A stretch of DNA of 64,000 nucleotides, taken from Pseudomonas fluorescens (GTDB lineage Bacteria > Pseudomonadota > Gammaproteobacteria > Pseudomonadales > Pseudomonadaceae). How positions within the stretch are numbered: the stretch's first letter is position 1; each line of letters begins with the position of its first letter. The notes under the pieces were generated by a model. That model made no database searches and had not been told where the DNA came from. It saw only the letters and a program-made list of their open reading frames with translations. The stretch covers positions 4,001,501-4,065,500 of the forward strand of contig NZ_LR134318.1 in the NCBI RefSeq assembly GCF_900636825.1, in the 5' to 3' direction. Below, one piece after another: positions 24,609 to 33,080 of this stretch. The translations under genes were made by a program, and so were the position numbers.

Positions 24609-25625
24609 TCAGTCAGTTTTTTCGCCAGCAAGCTGCTCGAACGCCTGACTGGTACGGCTGACGAAACCTGTATCGGCACGCAGGACAAAGAATGCAGCAA
24701 TCTCATGTTTTTGGGCATAGTCCCGCGCCCTTTCCGGCCCGAGAATCAGCAACAGCGTCGATAGTCCATCGGCCATCAACGCTGAAGGATGAATCACCGT
24801 GACTGACGCCAAGTCGTGTAGGACCGGTGCACCACTGCGGGCGTCGAGCGTGTGGGAATAACGCCGTCCGTCCTGCAGAAAATAATTGCGGTAGTCGCCA
24901 GACGTCGATACACCGTAGCCGTCGACAGTGATGATGCGTTCGGCAATCTGCTGATCGTCGCGAGGCGCTTCCAAGGCGATACGCCAAGGTGAACCGTCAG
25001 GTTTTCTGCCCTTTGCCTTCAGCTCACCGGTGACCTCGGCGAGGTAATCGTGAATGCCCAAGGCATCGAGCCTGGCAGCGATGGCATCGACGGCATAACC
25101 CGCAGCGATGCTGTTGAAGTCGACCTTGACCGCGGCGTCCTTGCACAACTGCTGGCCATCAATGCGCAAATGCTGGTGGCCGACGCGCTGCATCACTTTG
25201 CTGAGCGCGTCACTGGCAGGGACTTTTTCTTCGCGACCTTGCGGTCCGAAGCCCCACAGATTCATCAGCGGCTCGACGGTAAGATCGTAGGAGCCTTCAC
25301 TTTGCTCTGACAGTTGTTCGCCCACGCGCACCAGTTCAAGCACCGCTGCCGGCATTTTCCGACAGCTGTGCGCGGGCATGGCGTTGAAACCTTCGATGTC
25401 CGAATCATGGCGGTAGGTGGACATCTGCTGATCGATTTCGCCGAGGATGCCTTCGACTTGCTTACGCACCTGGTCGGCATCGGCAAGGTCGGCACGGCGC
25501 ACGTATTTGATCGAATAGGTGCTGCCCATGGTCGGCCCGCTGACAGTTTCCATTGAATCGCCATCACCGCAGCCAGCCAGAATCGCAGCCACCACCACGG
25601 GCCCTACGTACCGTCCAGTGAACAA
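24609..25625 (-). CDS. apbE: FAD:protein FMN transferase (ApbE lipoprotein)
   Basis: 338 residues from a TTG at 25625, which has GGGGAGA 7 nt upstream; the ATG at 25658 extends the frame by 11 residues but has no good ribosome site. The signal ends in the lipobox ILAGC. GPTMGSTYSIKY, SYDLTVEPLMNLWGFG, VDFNSIAAGYAVD, HTLDARSGAPV and ALMADGLSTLLLILG are ApbE landmarks for FAD binding and Mg-dependent transfer of FMN to Thr of target flavoproteins. It works in the periplasm. In P. aeruginosa I recall apbE heading the nqr cluster; no nqr gene is here, so the local substrate is missing. Confidence 0.9.
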   Translation of the reverse strand: MFTGRYVGPVVVAAILAGCGDGDSMETVSGPTMGSTYSIKYVRRADLADADQVRKQVEGILGEIDQQMSTYRHDSDIEGFNAMPAHSCRKMPAAVLELVRVGEQLSEQSEGSYDLTVEPLMNLWGFGPQGREEKVPASDALSKVMQRVGHQHLRIDGQQLCKDAAVKVDFNSIAAGYAVDAIAARLDALGIHDYLAEVTGELKAKGRKPDGSPWRIALEAPRDDQQIAERIITVDGYGVSTSGDYRNYFLQDGRRYSHTLDARSGAPVLHDLASVTVIHPSALMADGLSTLLLILGPERARDYAQKHEIAAFFVLRADTGFVSRTSQAFEQLAGEKTD

Positions 25626-25730
25626 TTCTTCATCTCCCCGTAAAACCCCGACGGCCATTATGGACTAAAGGGCCCGCTCGCCCCTGACGGATGCGACGCG
25701 CTGGTGAAATCCACAAAAGAGTATCTGAAA

Positions 25731-27029
25731 ATGTCCACGACCACGGGCAGCGGCAAAGCGATCTTTCGCGTTGTCAGCGGCAACTTTCTCGAAATGTTCG
25801 ATTTCATGGTCTACGGCTTTTACGCCACGGCGATTGCCAAGACCTTCTTCCCCACCGATAGCGCCTTCGCTTCGCTGATGCTGGCGCTGGCGACGTTTGG
25901 CGCAGGTTTTCTGATGCGCCCGCTCGGCGCTATTTTCCTCGGCGCCTATATTGACCGCCATGGACGCCGCAAAGGTCTGATCATCACGCTGGCGATGATG
26001 GCGGCCGGCACCGTGCTGATCGCCTGTGTGCCTGGCTACGCGACCCTCGGTGTTGCCGCGCCGTTGCTGGTTTTGTTCGGCCGCCTGCTGCAAGGTTTTT
26101 CCGCCGGGGTGGAACTTGGCGGTGTATCGGTTTATCTGGCGGAGATCTCCACGCCCGGACGCAAGGGCTTTTTTGTCAGTTGGCAATCCGCCAGCCAGCA
26201 AGCGGCGGTAGTTTTCGCCGGACTGCTGGGGGTCGCGCTCAACCACTGGCTGAGCCCGAAACAAATGGGCGAATGGGGCTGGCGAGTGCCGTTCCTGATC
26301 GGCTGCATGATCGTGCCAGTCATTTTCGTCATTCGTCGTTCGCTGGAAGAAACGCCGGAATTCCAGGCCCGCAAACATCGCCCTACCCTGCGGGAAATTG
26401 TCCGCTCGATCGGCCAGAACTTTGGCGTCGTCATCGCCGGCATGGCGCTGGTGGTAATGACTACGGTTTCCTTCTATCTGATCACCGCGTACACCCCGAC
26501 CTTCGGTAAGGCTGAGCTGCACTTGTCGGACTTCGATGCGTTGCTGGTGACGGTGTGTATCGGCCTGTCGAATTTCTTCTGGCTGCCGGTAATGGGCGCG
26601 GTTTCCGACAAGATCGGACGCAAACCCCTACTGCTCGCGGCGACGATTCTGGCGATCCTGACCGCGTACCCGGCGCTGTCGTGGCTGGTGGCGAATCCGA
26701 GTTTCAACCATTTGCTGATCGTCGAACTGTGGCTGTCGTTCCTCTACGGTTCGTACAACGGCGCGATGGTGGTGGCGCTAACCGAAATCATGCCGGTCGA
26801 AGTGCGCACCACCGGCTTCTCGCTGGCCTATAGCCTGGCGACGGCGACGTTCGGCGGGTTTACCCCGGCGGCGTGTACCTACCTGATTCATGTGCTGGAT
26901 AACAAGGCAGCGCCGGGCATATGGCTCAGTGGTGCGGCGGTGCTGGGGTTGATTGCGACACTGGTGTTGTTCCGTGGCAATCGACATGAGTTGCGTACGG
27001 CGCAAGCTTCGGTAGCCAGCGGCGCCTGA
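25731..27029 (+). CDS. MFS symporter of the citrate/tricarballylate (MHS) type
   Basis: 432 residues, twelve predicted membrane helices. The opening KAIFRVVSGNFLEMFDFMVYGFYA, the loop 2-3 motif GAYIDRHGRRKG, the second-half copy GAVSDKIGRKPLL and RLLQGFSAGVELGGVSVYLAE are those of the metabolite:H+ symporter group (CitA/TcuC). It probably imports a tricarboxylate with protons; the substrate is inferred. The ATG at 25731 is favoured; a GTG at 25704 is in frame but lacks a ribosome site. It stands alone between apbE and gap, where I recall P. aeruginosa having nqr and aroP genes. Confidence 0.86.
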   Translation: MSTTTGSGKAIFRVVSGNFLEMFDFMVYGFYATAIAKTFFPTDSAFASLMLALATFGAGFLMRPLGAIFLGAYIDRHGRRKGLIITLAMMAAGTVLIACVPGYATLGVAAPLLVLFGRLLQGFSAGVELGGVSVYLAEISTPGRKGFFVSWQSASQQAAVVFAGLLGVALNHWLSPKQMGEWGWRVPFLIGCMIVPVIFVIRRSLEETPEFQARKHRPTLREIVRSIGQNFGVVIAGMALVVMTTVSFYLITAYTPTFGKAELHLSDFDALLVTVCIGLSNFFWLPVMGAVSDKIGRKPLLLAATILAILTAYPALSWLVANPSFNHLLIVELWLSFLYGSYNGAMVVALTEIMPVEVRTTGFSLAYSLATATFGGFTPAACTYLIHVLDNKAAPGIWLSGAAVLGLIATLVLFRGNRHELRTAQASVASGA

Positions 27030-27072
27030 CAAAATGCCATCGTTGGCAACGCTGTCTCACCGACATTAAAGA

Positions 27073-27150
27073 AAAGATCGCAGCCTTCGGCAGCTCCTAC
27101 AGAAATCGAATACGATCCCTGTAGGAGCTGCCGCAGGCTGCGATCTTTTG
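27073..27150. repeat. REP doublet, GTAGGAGCTGCC type (copy 2)
   Basis: AAAAGATCGCAGCCTTCGGC... and CTGTAGGAGCTGCCGCAGGC... in inverted orientation around a 20-nt spacer. One arm has the CCGAAGG form, the other the CCGCAGG form. Located between the convergent symporter and gap genes. Confidence 0.88.
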
Positions 27151-27163
27151 ATCTTCCCAAACA

Positions 27164-27194
27164 AAAACGCCCCGACAAAATGCCGGGGCGTTTT
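27164..27194 (-). terminator. Terminator of gap (bidirectional)
   Basis: ACGCCCCG / CCGGGGCGT stem with an 8-nt loop, A-run on the left and T-run on the right, about 20 bp past the gap stop. It can serve the convergent symporter gene as well. Confidence 0.88.
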
Positions 27195-27210
27195 CATTCA
27201 AGCCTGAGGC

Positions 27211-28659
27211 TTAGCGCGGGAACGCTGGCGGATTTACATCAGCCATGTCTTCCATTACGCGAACCACCTGGCAGCTGTAACCGAACTCGTTGTCGTACCA
27301 GACGTACAGAACAACGCGGTTGTCTTGCACGATGGTCGCTTCAGCGTCGACCACACCAGCGTGGCGTGAGCCAACGAAGTCGGTGGAAACCACTTCCTGC
27401 GAATTGACGAAGTCGATTTGCTTGTGCAGATCGGAGTGCAGCGCCATGTAGCGCAGGTACTCGTTCATCTCTTCACGGGTGGCGGCTTTCTCAAGGTTCA
27501 GGTTGAGAATGGCCATCGACACGTTTGGCGTCGGAACACGAATCGCGTTACCGGTCAGCTTGCCGGCGAGCTCCGGCAGGGCCTTGGCAGCAGCGGTGGC
27601 AGCACCGGTCTCGGTGATGACCATGTTCAGCGCGGCGCTACGGCCACGGCGATCACCCTTGTGGAAGTTGTCGATCAGGTTCTGGTCGTTGGTGTACGAG
27701 TGAACGGTTTCGACGTGACCATTGATGATGCCGAACTTGTCGTTGACCGCCTTCAGCACCGGCACAATGGCGTTGGTGGTGCAGGAAGCCGCCGAGACGA
27801 TCTTGTCATCAGCGGTGATTTCGCTGTGGTTGATACCGTGAACGATGTTCTTCAGCTTGCCCTTGCCAGGCGCGGTCAGAACAACGCGGTCGATACCCGG
27901 GCACGCCAGATGCTGACCCAGGCCATCGGCGTCACGCCATACACCGGTGTTGTCCACCAGCAGCGCGTCTTTGATGCCGTACTGGGTGTAATCCACCTCG
28001 GTCGGGTTCTTCGCGTAGATCACCTGGATCAGGTTACCGTTGGCGGTGATGGTGTTGTTTTCTTCGTCGATGGTAATGGTGCCGTTGAACGAACCGTGTA
28101 CCGAATCGCGACGCAGCAGACTGGCGCGCTTGGTCAGGTCGTTTTCGGCGCCTTTGCGCACAACGATGGCGCGCAGACGCAGGCCGTCGCCACCACCGGT
28201 TTTCTCGATGAGGATGCGCGCCAGCAGACGACCGATACGGCCGAAGCCATACAGCACGACGTCGGTGCCTTTGCGTGCGGAAGCATTTTGCTGACCAACC
28301 ACGTCAGCCATTTCTTCGCGAACAAACTGCTCGGCGCTGCGGCCATTGCCTTCGTTACGGAATTTGAACGCCAACTTGCCCAGATCTACCGAAGCCGCGC
28401 CGAGCTTGAGCTCGCTCATGGCTTTAAGCAGTGGGAATGTTTCGTGGACGGAGAGTTCGCTGTCGTCCGAAGAACGGTGGCGAGCAAAGCGGTGAGCTTT
28501 GAGAATCGCGATGACAGACTGGTTGATCAGGCTGCGGCCATAGATCGAACTCACCACGTTGTTGTTGCGGTAGAGCTGACCGATAAGCGGAATCATCGCT
28601 TCTGCGAGGGCTTCACGGTCGATCCATTCACCAAGACACTGGTCGGGCTTCTGAGTCAC
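27211..28659 (-). CDS. gap: Glyceraldehyde-3-phosphate dehydrogenase, long form
   Basis: 482 residues from a GTG at 28659, which has GGAAGG at a 5-nt spacing; an ATG five codons upstream is weaker. Normal GAPDH is about 335 residues. Here the first ~125 residues are an extra helical domain before the NAD fold begins (VVLYGFGRIGRLLARIL). The active site is intact: SAASCTTNAIVPVL with the catalytic Cys, then HSYTNDQNLID with the His. C-terminal WYDNEFGYSCQVVRVM is typical. It is the extended GAPDH paralogue that sits beside mfd in pseudomonads and probably works mainly in the gluconeogenic direction (inferred). Confidence 0.94.
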   Translation of the reverse strand: MTQKPDQCLGEWIDREALAEAMIPLIGQLYRNNNVVSSIYGRSLINQSVIAILKAHRFARHRSSDDSELSVHETFPLLKAMSELKLGAASVDLGKLAFKFRNEGNGRSAEQFVREEMADVVGQQNASARKGTDVVLYGFGRIGRLLARILIEKTGGGDGLRLRAIVVRKGAENDLTKRASLLRRDSVHGSFNGTITIDEENNTITANGNLIQVIYAKNPTEVDYTQYGIKDALLVDNTGVWRDADGLGQHLACPGIDRVVLTAPGKGKLKNIVHGINHSEITADDKIVSAASCTTNAIVPVLKAVNDKFGIINGHVETVHSYTNDQNLIDNFHKGDRRGRSAALNMVITETGAATAAAKALPELAGKLTGNAIRVPTPNVSMAILNLNLEKAATREEMNEYLRYMALHSDLHKQIDFVNSQEVVSTDFVGSRHAGVVDAEATIVQDNRVVLYVWYDNEFGYSCQVVRVMEDMADVNPPAFPR

Positions 28660-29027
28660 GGTAACCTTCCACATGTAGGGGCAGAAAAAAGGGGCTACAT
28701 TATGCCGCCCATGGCCTCATTCAGCAATGCGCGCTTGTCGCGAAATCGGTAACAAAATCCTGTTCAAAAAAATTGCGCCTCGCGCCAGCCCAGTAAATAC
28801 GCGGCCTCCAGCGCAGTCAATTTTTCGACGACTGTTAGACGATGTCTGTAACCCTCCGTAACACCACCCCGTTTCAGCACTACATAACCACAAAAAAACT
28901 ACTCGTTTTTATGGTTACCACTACATTTCGTCCAAACCACGAAGATAGACGTAGTCTGCAACTGACAGGCGGCACCGGAGGCCGCTACAATTACGACTTT
29001 GTCGCAACGCCTGGAGCTCAACCTTCC
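28660..29027. other. Divergent gap/mfd intergenic region
   Basis: 368 bp with no convincing gene. The middle is AT-rich and must contain the gap promoter (leftward); a good rightward promoter for mfd is at 28962-28991. The mfd frame is open back to 28842 but that part lacks any Mfd similarity. Confidence 0.6.
28962..28991 (+). promoter_or_regulatory. Candidate sigma-70 promoter of mfd
   Basis: CTGACA (-35) and TACAAT (-10) separated by 18 bp, 36 bp before the GTG start of mfd. Confidence 0.6.
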
Positions 29028-32000
29028 GTGCCTGTTCTGCGTCTACCGAAACTCCCTGCCGAAGCAGGTAAACAGCATTGGGGCAATCTGCCCGGTGCGG
29101 CCCTCAGCCTGGCGATTGCCGAGGCTGCCAGCGCTGCCAAGCGCTTCACCCTGCTACTGACCGCCGACAGCCAGAGCGCTGAACGGCTGGAGCAGGAGCT
29201 GAGTTTCTTCGCCCCGGATTTGCCCGTTCTGCATTTTCCCGACTGGGAAACCCTGCCTTACGATCTGTTCTCGCCACACCAGGACATCATTTCCCAGCGC
29301 ATCGCCAGCCTTTATCGACTGCCGGAGCTGGAACATGGCGTGCTGGTGGTGCCGATTACCACAGCGCTGCATCGTCTGGCGCCGACCCGGTTCCTGCTCG
29401 GCAGCAGCCTGGTGCTGGATGTCGGCCAGAAGCTCGACGTCGAACAGATGCGCGCGCGGCTCGAGGCCAGTGGCTATCGCTATGTCGACACCGTATATGA
29501 ACACGGCGAATTCACCGTGCGCGGCGCCCTGATCGACCTGTTCCCGATGGGCAGCAAGCTGCCGTATCGCATCGACCTGTTCGATGACGAAATCGAAACC
29601 CTGCGCACTTTCGATCCGGAAAACCAGCGTTCCATCGATAAGGTCGACTCGGTCAAGCTGCTGCCGGCCCGTGAATTTCCGTTGCAGAAAGATGCGGTTA
29701 CCCGTTTCAAGGCGCGGTTCCGCGAGCGCTTCGACGTCGACTTCCGTCGCTGCCCGATCTTTCAGGACCTGAGCAGCGGGATCACCCCGGCGGGCATCGA
29801 GTACTACCTGCCGCTGTTTTTTGACGAAACCTCGACGCTGTTCGATTACCTGCCACAAGACACTCAGGTGTTCTCACTGCCGGGTATCGAGCAGGCGGCG
29901 GAAAATTTCTGGAACGACGTGCGCAATCGTTATGAAGAACGTCGCGTCGATCCCTCGCGTCCTTTATTGCCACCTGCGGAATTGTTCCTGCCGGTAGAAG
30001 ACTGCTTCGCGCGCCTGAAGAACTGGCCGCGCGTGGTCGCCAGTCAGCAAGATGTCGAGAGCGGCGCTGGCCGTGAGCGTTTCCCGGCGCAGGCACTGCC
30101 GGATCTCGCCATCGAAGCGAAAGCCACGCAACCGCTGGCGGCACTGGCCGGTTTCCTCGAAGAATTCCCTGGTCGCGTGCTGTTCACCGCCGAATCCGCG
30201 GGCCGTCGCGAAGTGCTGCTTGAGCTGCTTGAGCGCCTGAAGCTGCGACCGAAAACCGTCGATAGCTGGCCAGACTTCGTCGCGAGCAAGGACCGTCTGG
30301 CGATCACCATTGCGCCTCTCGACGAAGGCCTGATGCTTGATGAACCGGCGCTGGCCCTGGTCGCGGAAAGTCCGCTGTTTGGTCAGCGCGTCATGCAACG
30401 CCGGCGGCGCGAGAAACGTAGCGACGTCAGCAGTGACGCCGTCATCAAGAATCTCACCGAATTGCGCGAAGGCGCGCCGGTGGTGCACATCGATCACGGT
30501 GTCGGGCGTTATCTGGGCCTGACGATCCTGGAAATCGACAATCAGGCCGCGGAATTCCTGACTCTGGAATACGCCGAGAACGCCAAGCTTTATGTGCCGG
30601 TGGCCAACCTGCATTTGATCGCGCGTTACACCGGCAGCGACGATTCGCTGGCGCCGCTGCACCGCCTCGGCTCCGAGACCTGGCAGAAAGCCAAGCGCAA
30701 GGCTGCCGAACAAGTGCGCGATGTTGCCGCCGAACTGCTCGACATCTACGCTCGCCGCGCCGCTCGCGAAGGTTACGCCTTCGCCGATCCGAAAGCCGAT
30801 TACGCAACGTTCAGCGCCGGTTTCCCGTTCGAAGAAACCCCGGACCAGCAATCGACCATCGAAGCCGTGCGCGAAGACATGCTCGCGCCGAAACCGATGG
30901 ATCGCCTGGTCTGCGGCGACGTCGGTTTCGGCAAGACCGAAGTGGCCATGCGCGCGGCGTTCATCGCCGTGCACGGCGGTCGCCAGGTGGCGATTCTGGT
31001 GCCGACTACCCTCCTCGCCCAGCAGCACTACAACAGTTTCCGCGACCGCTTCGCCGACTGGCCGGTGACAGTCGAAGTGATGAGCCGGTTCAAGTCCGCC
31101 AAGGAAGTCAACGCGGCGATCGCCGATCTGGCCGAGGGCAAGATCGACATCGTCATCGGCACCCACAAGCTGCTGTCCGATGACGTGAAAATCAAAAACC
31201 TCGGCCTGGTGATCATCGACGAAGAACATCGCTTTGGTGTGCGTCAGAAAGAACAGCTCAAGGCCCTGCGCAGCGAAGTCGACATTCTGACCCTCACCGC
31301 CACACCGATTCCGCGCACGCTGAACATGGCGGTATCGGGCATGCGCGACCTGTCGATCATCGCCACGCCGCCGGCGCGACGCCTGTCGGTGCGCACCTTT
31401 GTCATGGAGCAGAACAAAAGCACGGTCAAAGAGGCCCTGCTGCGTGAACTGCTGCGTGGCGGCCAGGTTTACTACTTGCACAACGATGTGAAAACCATCG
31501 AGAAATGCGCCGCCGATCTCGCCGAACTGGTGCCGGAAGCGCGCATCGGTATCGGCCACGGACAGATGCGCGAGCGCGAACTCGAGCAGGTGATGAGCGA
31601 CTTTTATCACAAGCGTTTCAACGTGCTGATCGCCTCGACCATCATCGAAACCGGCATCGATGTGCCAAGCGCCAACACCATCATCATCGAGCGCGCCGAC
31701 AAGTTCGGTCTGGCGCAGCTGCACCAGTTGCGTGGCCGCGTCGGTCGCAGTCACCACCAGGCTTACGCCTATCTGCTGACGCCGCCGCGCCAGCAAATCA
31801 CTTCGGATGCAGAAAAGCGTCTGGAAGCGATCGCCAATACCCAGGATCTCGGTGCCGGTTTCGTGCTGGCGACCAACGATCTGGAAATCCGTGGCGCCGG
31901 CGAACTGCTTGGCGATGGCCAGAGCGGGCAGATTCAGGCCGTGGGCTTCACCCTCTATATGGAGATGCTCGAACGCGCGGTGAAATCGATCCGCAAGGGC

Positions 32001-32477
32001 GAACAGCCGAACCTCGATCAACCGCTGGGCGGTGGCCCCGAAGTCAATCTGCGAGTGCCGGCGTTGATTCCGGAAGATTATTTGCCGGATGTGCACGCGC
32101 GGCTGATTCTGTACAAACGCATTGCGTCGGCTACCGATGAGGAAGGCTTGAAGGATCTGCAGGTCGAGATGATCGATCGTTTCGGCCTGTTGCCGGAGCC
32201 GGCCAAGAATCTGGTCCGCATCACCGCGCTGAAATTGCAGGCGGAAAAACTCGGCATCAAGAAAGTCGATGGCGGGCCGCAAGGCGGGCGTATCGAGTTC
32301 GAGGCGCAAACACCGGTCGACCCGATGACCTTGATCAAGCTGATCCAGACGCAGCCCAAACGCTACAAGTTCGAAGGCGCGACGATGTTCAAGTTCCAAG
32401 TGCCAATGGAGCGCCCGGAAGAGCGCTTCAATACTGTGGAGGCGCTGTTCGAGCGCCTCATTCCAAAAACTGCTTGA
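29028..32477 (+). CDS. mfd: Transcription-repair coupling factor Mfd
   Basis: 1149 residues from a GTG at 29028 (GGAG 11 nt upstream), the usual family length. N-terminal UvrB-like module (about 1-350), RNA-polymerase-interacting CarD-like domain (VVHIDHGVGRYLGL, about 485-550), then RecG-like translocase: Walker A GDVGFGKTEVAMR (Lys636), DEEH box (IIDEEHRFG, Asp731), motif III TATPIPRTL, motif V/VI (STIIETGIDVPSANT, LHQLRGRVGRS) and the C-terminal regulatory TRCF domain. It removes RNA polymerase stalled at lesions and recruits UvrA. Followed 10 bp later by a CsiV-like gene, so probably co-transcribed. Confidence 0.97.
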   Translation: MPVLRLPKLPAEAGKQHWGNLPGAALSLAIAEAASAAKRFTLLLTADSQSAERLEQELSFFAPDLPVLHFPDWETLPYDLFSPHQDIISQRIASLYRLPELEHGVLVVPITTALHRLAPTRFLLGSSLVLDVGQKLDVEQMRARLEASGYRYVDTVYEHGEFTVRGALIDLFPMGSKLPYRIDLFDDEIETLRTFDPENQRSIDKVDSVKLLPAREFPLQKDAVTRFKARFRERFDVDFRRCPIFQDLSSGITPAGIEYYLPLFFDETSTLFDYLPQDTQVFSLPGIEQAAENFWNDVRNRYEERRVDPSRPLLPPAELFLPVEDCFARLKNWPRVVASQQDVESGAGRERFPAQALPDLAIEAKATQPLAALAGFLEEFPGRVLFTAESAGRREVLLELLERLKLRPKTVDSWPDFVASKDRLAITIAPLDEGLMLDEPALALVAESPLFGQRVMQRRRREKRSDVSSDAVIKNLTELREGAPVVHIDHGVGRYLGLTILEIDNQAAEFLTLEYAENAKLYVPVANLHLIARYTGSDDSLAPLHRLGSETWQKAKRKAAEQVRDVAAELLDIYARRAAREGYAFADPKADYATFSAGFPFEETPDQQSTIEAVREDMLAPKPMDRLVCGDVGFGKTEVAMRAAFIAVHGGRQVAILVPTTLLAQQHYNSFRDRFADWPVTVEVMSRFKSAKEVNAAIADLAEGKIDIVIGTHKLLSDDVKIKNLGLVIIDEEHRFGVRQKEQLKALRSEVDILTLTATPIPRTLNMAVSGMRDLSIIATPPARRLSVRTFVMEQNKSTVKEALLRELLRGGQVYYLHNDVKTIEKCAADLAELVPEARIGIGHGQMRERELEQVMSDFYHKRFNVLIASTIIETGIDVPSANTIIIERADKFGLAQLHQLRGRVGRSHHQAYAYLLTPPRQQITSDAEKRLEAIANTQDLGAGFVLATNDLEIRGAGELLGDGQSGQIQAVGFTLYMEMLERAVKSIRKGEQPNLDQPLGGGPEVNLRVPALIPEDYLPDVHARLILYKRIASATDEEGLKDLQVEMIDRFGLLPEPAKNLVRITALKLQAEKLGIKKVDGGPQGGRIEFEAQTPVDPMTLIKLIQTQPKRYKFEGATMFKFQVPMERPEERFNTVEALFERLIPKTA

Positions 32478-32487
32478 AGGACGCCCA

Positions 32488-33069
32488 ATGCGCCTGTTTC
32501 GCTCTCTGACTTTGCTGCTGACCTCGCTTTTGATCACAGTGTCGGCACCGCTGGCATTTGCCGACGACACCTATCAGGTCGAAATGATATTGGTCCGCCA
32601 GAACGCCGTGCCGGCCATCGTCAGCCGTGCCGCACCGGAAGACTGGGCTGCCGGCGCTCAGCGTCTGGGCGACGACAGCAAGCGCACACCTGCGCTTAAT
32701 GACGTTGTCAGCAAGCTCACTGCCAGCGGCGATTACACCGTGCTCATGCACAAAGCCTGGCAGCAGACCCTGGGTGAAGCGCCGGTGAAAGTCGCCGTCA
32801 GCGATGGTCAGGAACAGTACGGCCAATACCCGATAGAAGGCACGCTGGAAATGAAACTCGGGCGTTTCACCGACGTGACCGCCGATTTCTGGGTCAATCA
32901 GATTGATGCCAATGGACTCGTTACCGCCAGTGAGCGACTGCGTCAGGACAGCCACACCAAGAACGGCCAACTCAACTATCTGGACAACGGCCACCTGGCC
33001 TTGCTGATCAAAATCACGTCTCTGACCGCGCCTGCACCACGGGAAGCGCCTGAAGCCATTCCGGACTGA
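32488..33069 (+). CDS. CsiV family envelope protein
   Basis: 193 residues with a clear signal peptide (cleavage after LAFA). The mature start DDTYQVEMILVRQNAVPAIV and the C-terminal YLDNGHLALLIKITSL resemble the CsiV family (peptidoglycan-associated protein described in Acinetobacter cell separation). A Pro/Glu tail ends the protein. It lies 10 bp after mfd and 11 bp before the SNF2 helicase gene. The family link is from pattern memory; its role in Pseudomonas is not established. Confidence 0.7.
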   Translation: MRLFRSLTLLLTSLLITVSAPLAFADDTYQVEMILVRQNAVPAIVSRAAPEDWAAGAQRLGDDSKRTPALNDVVSKLTASGDYTVLMHKAWQQTLGEAPVKVAVSDGQEQYGQYPIEGTLEMKLGRFTDVTADFWVNQIDANGLVTASERLRQDSHTKNGQLNYLDNGHLALLIKITSLTAPAPREAPEAIPD

Positions 33070-33080
33070 TCGAAGTCCTT

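Noticed and set aside
29964..32570. 868-codon open frame antisense to mfd
   Set aside because: It lies fully inside a well-supported Mfd gene; in GC-rich DNA the antisense frame of a real gene is often open. The translation is rich in His/Arg/Gln and matches no family.
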